The notes under the pieces were generated by a model. It was not told the origin of the DNA, did no database searches, and saw only the letters and a list, made by a program, of their open reading frames with translations. Positions 1 through 5,545 of a stretch of 6,606 nt of DNA are shown one piece after another. Origin of the DNA: Acholeplasmataceae bacterium (GTDB taxonomy: Bacteria > Bacillota > Negativicutes > Acidaminococcales > Acidaminococcaceae); the NCBI GenBank assembly GCA_012744295.1, contig JAAYIB010000162.1, forward strand, positions 1 to 6,606. The letters are read 5' to 3'. The position numbers and the translations under genes were made by a program. Within the stretch, counting starts at the first letter, position 1. Each line of letters begins with the position of its first letter.

Positions 1-1
1 A

Positions 2-856
2 TACCTGTCTTTTGTGCTGAAGAGCTTTAGCACAAAAGGTGCAAGCTCTTCAGTGATCATGCGGCGCTTGACAAGAGCAGGCATTTTATTCATTATTGCC
101 TGTATGACGGCCGGCTTTTTCGAGGCTTACAACCCGACCGTCCGGCATGAAAAAATTTTGAGCGTTAAAGTCGATAAGCCTACCCGTATTGTTTTTGCCA
201 GCGATTTGCATCTTGGCTTCTTTTTAGGCAGAAGCTATGCTGAACAATTCGTAAAAGAAGTTAATGGACAAAACGCAGACATTGTACTTCTTGGCGGGGA
301 TATTATTGACAATGATTATGACGTCGTAAAAAGGCAGCAAAGCCTTTTGCCTCTGGCTAAGATTGATTCAAAACTCGGCGTCTCCGCTGTTTTCGGCAAC
401 CACGATTATTTAGGCCAAAGTTATAACGAGTTGGCAAGTGATCTTGCAAGGATGAATGTAAATGTCCTAATTGACAAAAACACCGAATACGGCCAGATAA
501 GCGTTGTAGGGCTTACGGATTACAGCAAAGACCGGAGCGCGGAATACCTTGCCGGAAACCTTGACAGCAGAAAAAATGTTTTCAATATCTTGCTCGAACA
601 CCAGCCGCGCAGAATTAAGACCGCAAGCGACGCTGGTTATGACCTTTATCTTGCCGGTCACACACATGGGGGCGCCTTCTTTCCAAACCATGTTCTTACA
701 GCTTTAGTCAATGACTTTAACTATGGCCGGAAAAACTTCGGAGATATGACGGCAATCGTTACTTCCGGCTATGGTTATTTCGGAATTCCCGTGCGCCTGG
801 GAGCCGGTCCGGAAATCGTCGTAATCGATATAGTGCCCTTAAAAACCGACAAATAG
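2..856 (+). CDS. Membrane-anchored metallophosphoesterase (5' end outside window)
   Basis: This is a calcineurin-like phosphoesterase, a two-metal hydrolase of phosphoester bonds; the substrate is unknown. Numbering from the first in-frame start (GTG at 14), the metal-site motifs appear in order: SDLH (D64, H66), GGD (D96), GNHD (N129-D131), a lone H196 in LEHQP, and GHTHGG (H216, H218). A hydrophobic segment at about residues 22-38 precedes the domain and should anchor it in the membrane with the catalytic part outside. The frame has no stop back to base 2, and neither GTG 14 nor ATG 59 has a ribosome binding site at normal spacing. Family members of about 370 residues carry several more N-terminal membrane helices before this point, so I infer that the true start lies upstream of the window. 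A shorter YkuE-like protein starting at ATG 59 is the alternative. The catalytic domain looks complete and ends at TAG 854-856. Confidence 0.88.
   Translation, partial: YLSFVLKSFSTKGASSSVIMRRLTRAGILFIIACMTAGFFEAYNPTVRHEKILSVKVDKPTRIVFASDLHLGFFLGRSYAEQFVKEVNGQNADIVLLGGDIIDNDYDVVKRQQSLLPLAKIDSKLGVSAVFGNHDYLGQSYNELASDLARMNVNVLIDKNTEYGQISVVGLTDYSKDRSAEYLAGNLDSRKNVFNILLEHQPRRIKTASDAGYDLYLAGHTHGGAFFPNHVLTALVNDFNYGRKNFGDMTAIVTSGYGYFGIPVRLGAGPEIVVIDIVPLKTDK
9..53. repeat. Two overlapping perfect inverted repeats
   Basis: Bases 9-18 (CTTTTGTGCT) are the exact reverse complement of 29-38, giving a 10-bp stem with a 10-base loop. Bases 17-27 (CTGAAGAGCTT) are the exact reverse complement of 43-53, an 11-bp match. 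The left arm of the second repeat is the loop of the first, so the two are either alternative hairpins or, in part, a pseudoknot. They lie at the start of the visible phosphoesterase frame, which probably makes them coding sequence. No T tract follows either stem, so this is not a standard terminator. The function is unknown. Confidence 0.6.
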
Positions 857-871
857 GCTGGCATTCTTTTG

Positions 872-899
872 TTCAACATACCTTTTCAGGTCTTACAAT
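872..899 (+). promoter_or_regulatory. Possible promoter for the crotonase gene
   Basis: The 70-base gap after the phosphoesterase contains TACAAT at 894-899, five of six matches to a sigma-A -10 box. A weak -35-like TTCAAC sits at 872-877 with a 16-base spacer (three of six matches). Transcription would begin near 906, just ahead of the ribosome binding site. No terminator hairpin is visible between the phosphoesterase stop and this point, so read-through from upstream is also possible. Confidence 0.35.
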
Positions 900-926
900 A
901 TCTTTTCATAGAAAGGAGGATGCTTA

Positions 927-1703
927 ATGGAAAAAGCTGTTTTGTATCAAAAAAAAGAGGCGGTGGCCTGGATTACGCTTAATCGCCCGCAAAGCTTGAA
1001 TTCGATGAATGACATACTTGTGGAGGAACTTCATGCCGCGCTTGATGAAGCAGCGGCAGATGAAGGGATCCGGTCCATCATTATTACCGGTGCCGGCAAG
1101 GCCTTTTGTGCCGGCGGCGACTTGACTTACCTTGAAACATTGGAATCAGTTACCGCAAAAAAAGCTTTCATTGAAAAGGTTGGCTTGCTTGCCAGGAAAA
1201 TTACGAAACTGCCCAAAGCCGTAATCGCTATGGTAAACGGAGTGGCGGCCGGTGCAGGAGCCAATCTAATGCTTGCCTGCGATCTGGTTTTCGCAGTTGA
1301 AAGTGCCAGGTTCGCGCAAAGCTTCGTCAAGGTCGGACTTGTTCCGGACTGCGGCGGCATGTACTTTTTACCTAAAGCCGTCGGCCTCCATAAAGCTAAG
1401 GAACTAATGTTTACCGGAGATATGCTGTCAGCAGGGGATGCGCAAAAGTTGGGTATGGTAAACAGGCTTTATAACAATGAAGAGCTTGTGGTCAAAACGG
1501 AGGAGATGGCTTTAAGGCTTGCTTCTTCTCCGCCTTTGTCAATCGAGCTGTCGAAGGCGACCTTAAACAGAACCGACCTCGAGCTCGATGATGTTCTTGC
1601 CGTGGAAGCTTCCGTTCAAACACTGCTCTTGGGAACAAAGGATTGCGCCGAGGGCATTACTGCCTTCAAGGAGAAACGAAACCCTGTGTTTTTGGGCTGT
1701 TGA
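927..1703 (+). CDS. Crotonase-fold acyl-CoA isomerase/hydratase, PaaG-like
   Basis: This is a complete 258-residue enoyl-CoA hydratase/isomerase superfamily protein, the usual length, probably cytosolic and acting on an acyl-CoA thioester. The start is ATG 927, seven bases after GGAGG (915-919). The oxyanion-hole segments are visible: FCAGGDL near residues 60-66 (A62) and GVAAGAGANL at 105-114 (A110). The two catalytic glutamates of rat enoyl-CoA hydratase (E144, E164) align here with N113 and F133, so both are missing. Instead GLVPDCGG (137-144) carries D141, the position of the catalytic aspartate in PaaG-type isomerases and 4-chlorobenzoyl-CoA dehalogenase. From this I infer an isomerase-like or related activity rather than classical beta-oxidation hydration; the substrate cannot be named. 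No other fatty-acid or phenylacetate genes are present, and it appears to be transcribed alone. Automated pipelines would probably label it enoyl-CoA hydratase. Confidence 0.9.
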   Translation: MEKAVLYQKKEAVAWITLNRPQSLNSMNDILVEELHAALDEAAADEGIRSIIITGAGKAFCAGGDLTYLETLESVTAKKAFIEKVGLLARKITKLPKAVIAMVNGVAAGAGANLMLACDLVFAVESARFAQSFVKVGLVPDCGGMYFLPKAVGLHKAKELMFTGDMLSAGDAQKLGMVNRLYNNEELVVKTEEMALRLASSPPLSIELSKATLNRTDLELDDVLAVEASVQTLLLGTKDCAEGITAFKEKRNPVFLGC

Positions 1704-1715
1704 GTTAGGAGAAAC

Positions 1716-1757
1716 AGAGCGTCATAGCGTTATGGCGCTCTATTTGTTTTTGCTTTT
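1716..1757 (+). terminator. Rho-independent terminator after the crotonase gene
   Basis: The hairpin has an 11-bp stem (1716-1726 paired with 1731-1741, one G-U wobble at 1722/1735) and a four-base GCGT loop. It is followed by the T-rich tail TTTGTTTTTGCTTTT (1743-1757). It begins 13 bases after the crotonase stop and separates that gene from the following operon. Confidence 0.9.
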
Positions 1758-1777
1758 CACAAAAAATCCTGTATAAT
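1750..1777 (+). promoter_or_regulatory. Sigma-A-type promoter of the M50-trpS-scpAB-rluB operon
   Basis: A perfect -10 box TATAAT lies at 1772-1777. The best -35 candidate is TTGCTT at 1750-1755 with a 16-base spacer (TTG matches, the rest does not), and an A-rich run (1761-1766) fills the spacer. Transcription should start near 1784, leaving a leader of about 27 bases, too short for a riboswitch or T-box. The -35 region falls inside the T tail of the preceding terminator. Confidence 0.7.
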
Positions 1778-1798
1778 AGAATAGTATTAGTAAGTAAT

Positions 1799-1803
1799 GG
1801 AGG
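1799..1803 (+). promoter_or_regulatory. Ribosome binding site fixing the M50 protease start
   Basis: GGAGG at 1799-1803 lies seven bases before ATG 1811 but only one base before the in-frame GTG at 1805. The spacing selects ATG 1811 and excludes the longer GTG-initiated form. Confidence 0.8.
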
Positions 1804-1810
1804 TGTGTCA

Positions 1811-2431
1811 ATGCTCGGTTTTGACGGAGATGTTCTGTATCGTATTCCTGCGCTGCTTATTGCTATAACCGTGCATGAATACGCACACGCCGTAACGGCT
1901 GATTCCCTGGGAGACCCAACGCCTAAGGCCGTAGGGCGTCTAACTTTGAATCCATTAGCTCATTTGGACATATTCGGAACCCTGATGCTGCTTTTCGTCG
2001 GTTTCGGCTGGGCGAAGCCAGTTGGCATCAATCCTTCTTATTTCCGCAAGCCAAAAGAGGATTTGCTGAAGGTTTCCCTCGCAGGTCCCGGAGCAAACCT
2101 TTTTCTCGCTTTTTTGGGAACGTTTCTGATTGCCGGAATGGGTAAGTTCGAAATGTTGACTGGTGGCGTCTATACGTTTTTGGTGTGGACACAGTTGTAT
2201 AATGTCTGGTTCGCGTTTTTCAATTTGCTTCCCTTGCCGCCATTGGACGGGTCAAAGATACTAATGTCCTTGCTGCCGCCAAGGCAGGCCTATGAATTTT
2301 CCAAAATTGAGCCTTACAGCTTCTATATTTTGATTGCATTATTGCTGACAGGAGCCGTTGGGATAATAATAAGCCCGTTAGCCGGTGCGTTCCTCAAGGC
2401 GGCTTCATTACTTGTATCAATATTTTTTTGA
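1811..2431 (+). CDS. Site-2 protease family (M50) intramembrane metalloprotease
   Basis: This 206-residue polytopic membrane protein belongs to peptidase family M50, zinc proteases that cut within membrane segments. The first helix carries the zinc motif HEYAH (H22, E23, H26). The third ligand is D146 in NLLPLPPLDG (138-147), the usual NxxPxxxLDG signature, and AGPGANL (91-97) is another conserved family segment. Hydrophobic stretches lie at about residues 8-28, 54-67, 88-110, 120-141 and 169-190. There is no PDZ or CBS domain, placing it with the short YwhC-like members rather than RseP (with PDZ) or SpoIVFB-like enzymes with CBS. It is the first gene of the operon, 30 bases before trpS. The substrate is unknown, and no sigma or anti-sigma factor is nearby to suggest one. 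Confidence 0.92.
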   Translation: MLGFDGDVLYRIPALLIAITVHEYAHAVTADSLGDPTPKAVGRLTLNPLAHLDIFGTLMLLFVGFGWAKPVGINPSYFRKPKEDLLKVSLAGPGANLFLAFLGTFLIAGMGKFEMLTGGVYTFLVWTQLYNVWFAFFNLLPLPPLDGSKILMSLLPPRQAYEFSKIEPYSFYILIALLLTGAVGIIISPLAGAFLKAASLLVSIFF

Positions 2432-2461
2432 TGGAAGACCAAAGAAAAAGGGGATGCCGAA

Positions 2462-3454
2462 ATGTCAAGGGAAAGAATCTTCAGCGGGATGCAGCCTTCA
2501 GGGCGCTTCCATTTGGGCAACTATATGGGTGCTCTCGAGAACTGGGTTAAATTACAGGAAGAGTATGAGTGTTTTTTTTCTATCGTTGATCTGCATTCGT
2601 TAACCTCTTCTTTTGAAGATACCTCAAAGCTTCAGGAAAACATTTACGAAATGGCTTTAGACTGGCTGAGCGCCGGTTTGGACCCTGAAAAAAACGTTAT
2701 TTTTGTTCAGTCGAAAGTCAAGGAACATGCAGAACTCTTTTTGCTGCTCGCGATGAGTACCCCGTTATCCTGGCTTGAGCGCGTCCCAACCTACAAGGAC
2801 AAGTTGCTCCAGCTTGGCGAACTGGGCAAGGACATAAACACCTACGGCTTTTTAGGATATCCCGTTCTGATGGCCGCAGACATCATGCTTTACAAGGCAA
2901 CGTGCGTTCCCGTCGGCGAGGATCAGGCAGCACACCTTGAGCTGACGCGTGAAATCGTCAGGCGGTTTAACCATCTTTACAAGAAGGAAGTATTTCCCGA
3001 GCCCCGTGCCGTTTATTCCCAAGCCAAGGTTCTTCCGGGCATTGACGGGCGTAAGATGAGTAAGTCCTACGGCAACACGATACCTTTCGGCGCAGGCTCC
3101 GCTGAAATGAAGGAAAGAATCCGGATGATGGTTACTGACCCGCAAAGGATCAAGAAAACAGACAAGGGAAATCCTGATGTTTGTACCGTTTATACTTTTC
3201 ACAAAGTATTTAACCGGGAAAACAGCGATGAAATAGCAGATAAATGCAGAGCCGGAGAAATTGGCTGCGTCCAGTGCAAAAATTGTCTGGCTGAAAAAAT
3301 GAACTGTTTGCTCGCCGATATCCATTTACGCAGGGAAGAACTTAAAAAGAAGCCTGCCTTCATAAAAGAGGTGCTTGAGTATGGCGCCGAAAGAGCCGGG
3401 AAGGTTGCCTCGTCCAACATGGAAGAGATTAAAAGAGCTATGAACGTATTATAG
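2462..3454 (+). CDS. trpS: Tryptophanyl-tRNA synthetase, probable [4Fe-4S] type
   Basis: This class I aminoacyl-tRNA synthetase attaches tryptophan to tRNA-Trp in the cytosol. At 330 residues it matches the bacterial family length. The HIGH-type motif is HLGN (17-20) within GMQPSGRFHLGNYMGAL, and the KMSKS loop is at 198-202. GYPVLMAADIMLY (132-144) carries the conserved D140 of the tryptophan pocket. The C-terminal helical region holds C241, C262, C269 and C272, a C-x20-C-x6-C-x2-C pattern, with further cysteines at 275 and 282. The Thermotoga maritima enzyme binds a [4Fe-4S] cluster near its anticodon-binding region through C-x22-C-x6-C-x2-C, so I infer the same here. The start at ATG 2462 follows AAGGGG (2448-2453) by eight bases. 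Only 30 bases separate it from the protease gene, so there is no room for a Trp T-box leader. Confidence 0.97.
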   Translation: MSRERIFSGMQPSGRFHLGNYMGALENWVKLQEEYECFFSIVDLHSLTSSFEDTSKLQENIYEMALDWLSAGLDPEKNVIFVQSKVKEHAELFLLLAMSTPLSWLERVPTYKDKLLQLGELGKDINTYGFLGYPVLMAADIMLYKATCVPVGEDQAAHLELTREIVRRFNHLYKKEVFPEPRAVYSQAKVLPGIDGRKMSKSYGNTIPFGAGSAEMKERIRMMVTDPQRIKKTDKGNPDVCTVYTFHKVFNRENSDEIADKCRAGEIGCVQCKNCLAEKMNCLLADIHLRREELKKKPAFIKEVLEYGAERAGKVASSNMEEIKRAMNVL

Positions 3455-3468
3455 AGGCAGGGGATAAC

Positions 3469-4191
3469 ATGCCGGATTACAGCATAAGGATCGCTACCTT
3501 TGAAGGGCCTCTCGATTTGCTGATGCATTTGCTCGACAAAGACAAGCTCGATATTTATGACATACCTATTGTTGAAATAACCGAGCAATATATTTCATAT
3601 TTGAATACTATGAGAGAATATGACGTTGATATTGCGAGCGATTTTTTGGTAATGGCGGCTACCTTGCTGCAAATCAAGTCGCGAATGCTGCTGCCCAAGC
3701 TGCCGGCTGCAAGCGGGGAAGAAGATTCTGACCCGCGGCAGTTTTTAATAGAAATGCTTCTGGAATACAAAAAAGTAAAGCTGCAGGCATCATTATTGGC
3801 CGAAGCCCGTGCAAGAGCCTTAAGACAGCATTATCGGCAACCGGCTGCAGCTGTCGGTGCTGTTCGTAAAATTAAGCAGATGGATTATTCTAAACTTTTA
3901 GAGGCACTGCTAAAATTAATGCGGCCGGAAGATATTCCGCCCGCGGTCATTGAGCGGCAAAAATTCAATGTTCAGGACAAAATGAGAGAAATTGAGCGAG
4001 TCCTGCAAGTTGAAGGAGGCTCAATCGCATTTGCCTCCTTTTTTACATCTGAAAACAACCGGGGTGAAATTATTGCCTTGTTTCTGGCACTGCTTGAGCT
4101 GTTGCGGCTAAAGCGGATTATCGTCAGACAAACGGTTCCTTTTGCAAGTATCTATGTTTTTTTACGGGAGGACCAGAGCGATGTTTTATGA
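3469..4191 (+). CDS. scpA: Segregation and condensation protein A (kleisin of SMC-ScpAB)
   Basis: ScpA is the kleisin that bridges the SMC heads and binds ScpB to form bacterial condensin, acting on the nucleoid in chromosome compaction and segregation. The 240-residue product has the signature N-terminus FEGPLDLLMHLLDKDKLDIYD at 11-31 and the conserved SDFLVMAATLLQIKSRMLLP at about 57-76. A variable middle linker at about 78-135 follows, then a C-terminal winged helix at about 185-240 with ALLELLRLKRI near 207-217. ATG 3469 lies 14 bases after the trpS stop, with AGGGG at 3459-3463. The 3' end overlaps scpB by 11 bases, as expected for two subunits of one complex. A terminator-like hairpin lies inside its 3' third and is listed separately. 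Confidence 0.97.
   Translation: MPDYSIRIATFEGPLDLLMHLLDKDKLDIYDIPIVEITEQYISYLNTMREYDVDIASDFLVMAATLLQIKSRMLLPKLPAASGEEDSDPRQFLIEMLLEYKKVKLQASLLAEARARALRQHYRQPAAAVGAVRKIKQMDYSKLLEALLKLMRPEDIPPAVIERQKFNVQDKMREIERVLQVEGGSIAFASFFTSENNRGEIIALFLALLELLRLKRIIVRQTVPFASIYVFLREDQSDVL
4013..4044 (+). other. Terminator-like hairpin inside scpA
   Basis: AAGGAGGC at 4013-4020 is the exact reverse complement of GCCTCCTT at 4033-4040. This gives an 8-bp GC-rich stem with a 12-base loop, followed by an unbroken run of six T (4039-4044). The geometry is that of an intrinsic terminator, but it lies in the middle of the translated scpA frame, where ribosomes would normally prevent folding. The left arm also contains a Shine-Dalgarno-like AAGGAGG with no good start codon at proper spacing. 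It may be a by-product of codon choice, or it may reduce read-through when translation stalls. Confidence 0.45.
4166..4171 (+). promoter_or_regulatory. Ribosome binding site fixing the scpB start inside scpA
   Basis: GGGAGG at 4166-4171 lies nine bases before ATG 4181. The frame is open further upstream to a TTG at 4142, but the extra 13 residues do not belong to the ScpB family N-terminus and the TTG has no ribosome binding site. ATG 4181 is therefore the start, 11 bases within the end of scpA. Confidence 0.8.
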
Positions 4192-4783
4192 TTCCTACCG
4201 CAGCCATGTCGAGGCGCTGCTTTTTGCCTCGGGCGACCCTTTATCCGAAACCCGGATAGCCGAAATTCTCGAAGTGGAAGTAGAGACGGTCAATCGCCTG
4301 CTCGCCTTGCTGGATGAAGAATATCAGCAGGAGAATCGGGGTATTTGTCTGCGTCGTGTGGCGGGAGGCTGTCAGCTGGTAACCAAGTCGGAGCATGATG
4401 GACTTATTCGCAGGCTGTCAGAACTGCATGAAATTCGCCTTTCTACGGCGGCATTGGAAACCCTTGCAATAATTGCTTACCGTCAGCCTGTTACCAGGGC
4501 GGAAATGGAAGCGATCAGAGGTGTAAAGGTTGACGGCGTCGTCAACAATTTGACAGAAACAGGACTTATCTGTGAAGTAGGAAGGAAGGAGTCATTAGGT
4601 CGTCCTCTGCTGTATGGAACAACCGACCTTTTCCTGACCACTTTTGCATTTTCTTCATTATCTGATTTGCCGCCATTGCCTGAGGAAGCACTTGCGGTGC
4701 TTACGGAAAACACGCAAATCAGGAATGACGAAGATACTTCGCCGGAATCAGACGGCGCTGACAAATGCTCAGAACTGCCGTGA
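4181..4783 (+). CDS. scpB: Segregation and condensation protein B (SMC-ScpAB)
   Basis: ScpB dimerises and grips the middle of ScpA in the SMC-ScpAB condensin. The 200-residue product has two winged-helix regions, at about residues 6-80 and 85-160. The family signature LETLAIIAYRQPVTRAEMEA is at about 92-111, followed by IRGV and then GRPLLYGTTDLFLTTF at 140-155. The tail beyond about 165 is acidic, rich in serine, glutamate and aspartate, and probably disordered, as is common in ScpB. Its start overlaps the scpA stop by 11 bases, so translation is probably coupled, which would help keep subunit amounts in proportion. Confidence 0.96.
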   Translation: MFYDSYRSHVEALLFASGDPLSETRIAEILEVEVETVNRLLALLDEEYQQENRGICLRRVAGGCQLVTKSEHDGLIRRLSELHEIRLSTAALETLAIIAYRQPVTRAEMEAIRGVKVDGVVNNLTETGLICEVGRKESLGRPLLYGTTDLFLTTFAFSSLSDLPPLPEEALAVLTENTQIRNDEDTSPESDGADKCSELP

Positions 4784-4816
4784 TAAATTATAGTTTTATT
4801 AAGATAGGGGTAACAA

Positions 4817-5545
4817 ATGGAAGAACGACTGCAAAAAATACTTGCCGCAGCTGGGGTGGCTTCAAGACGCGTAGCTGAAAAAATCATTCTGTCAGGCAGG
4901 GTCAAAGTTAACGGCAAACCTGTTAAGGAACTCGGAGCAAAGTTCGGGCCGAAAGCGTTTGTCACCGTTGACGATAAGCCGATAAAGCGCGAAGGCAAGA
5001 TTTATTACATATTTTACAAACCGCGGGGTGTCGTCACAACATTGTCGGACCCCCAGGGTAGAAAAACGGTTGCTGATTATCTGGATAGTCTGCCGGCCCG
5101 CGTATTTCCTGTCGGCCGTCTTGATTACAACACTGAGGGCCTGCTCTTGCTGACAAACGACGGTTTGCTGGCTCAGAGCATTATGCATCCTAAAAACGAA
5201 ATCAAGAAGTCATACCGTGTTCTGGTTGTCGGTCTTGTCCCGCAAGAGAAGCTTGATTTGCTGCGTATAGGCGTCAAACTGGAAGACGGGGTGACTGCGC
5301 CGGCGATAATTGACTTACTTGCTTATGACCATGATAAAAATACAACACTATTCGCAATAACAATTCATGAGGGCAAAAACCGCCAGGTCCGTAGAATGTG
5401 CGATTATATCGGTTTTCCGGTCAGGCAGCTGCTCAGGTATAAAATTGCCAATTTAACTCTTAATGGTCTGAAACGCGGACAGGCGCGGCCCCTTGCCGAG
5501 GAAGAACTTGCCGCGCTGCAGAAGGTGGTAGGAACTGATGAATAA
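4817..5545 (+). CDS. rluB: 23S rRNA pseudouridine synthase, RluB/RsuA family
   Basis: This enzyme converts a specific uridine to pseudouridine in ribosomal RNA. The 242-residue protein begins with an S4 RNA-binding domain (about 1-60, with RLQKILAAAGVASRRVAEKII). The catalytic domain follows, with YKPRGVVTT (67-75), the active-site motif GRLDYNTEGLLLLTNDG (100-116) with catalytic D103, and the conserved HEGKNRQVRRMC (184-195). RluB acts on the peptidyl-transferase region of 23S rRNA in E. coli and B. subtilis, and its position next to scpAB resembles that in Bacillus. Separating RluB from RluE, RluF or RsuA by sequence alone is less certain than the family call. ATG 4817 follows AGGGG (4806-4810) by six bases, 33 bases after scpB. 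Its last eight bases overlap the next gene. Confidence 0.92.
   Translation: MEERLQKILAAAGVASRRVAEKIILSGRVKVNGKPVKELGAKFGPKAFVTVDDKPIKREGKIYYIFYKPRGVVTTLSDPQGRKTVADYLDSLPARVFPVGRLDYNTEGLLLLTNDGLLAQSIMHPKNEIKKSYRVLVVGLVPQEKLDLLRIGVKLEDGVTAPAIIDLLAYDHDKNTTLFAITIHEGKNRQVRRMCDYIGFPVRQLLRYKIANLTLNGLKRGQARPLAEEELAALQKVVGTDE

Noticed and set aside
1588..1776. Plus-strand open frame of 62 codons running from the crotonase gene through the terminator
   Set aside because: It overlaps the crotonase gene out of frame and reads through the terminator hairpin and promoter; it has no ribosome binding site and no family resemblance.
2852..3325. Long open frame of 157 codons on the minus strand
   Set aside because: It lies antisense to trpS, has no recognisable domain, and its existence follows from the codon use of trpS.
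4766..4794. Possible promoter before rluB (TATAGT at 4789-4794)
   Set aside because: The only -35 candidate at proper spacing (4766-4771) matches three of six positions, and the 33-base gap fits an operon-internal spacer.
4483..4998. Open frame of 171 codons on the minus strand across the scpB-rluB junction
   Set aside because: It is antisense to two clear genes, has low-complexity serine-rich content and matches no family I recognise.
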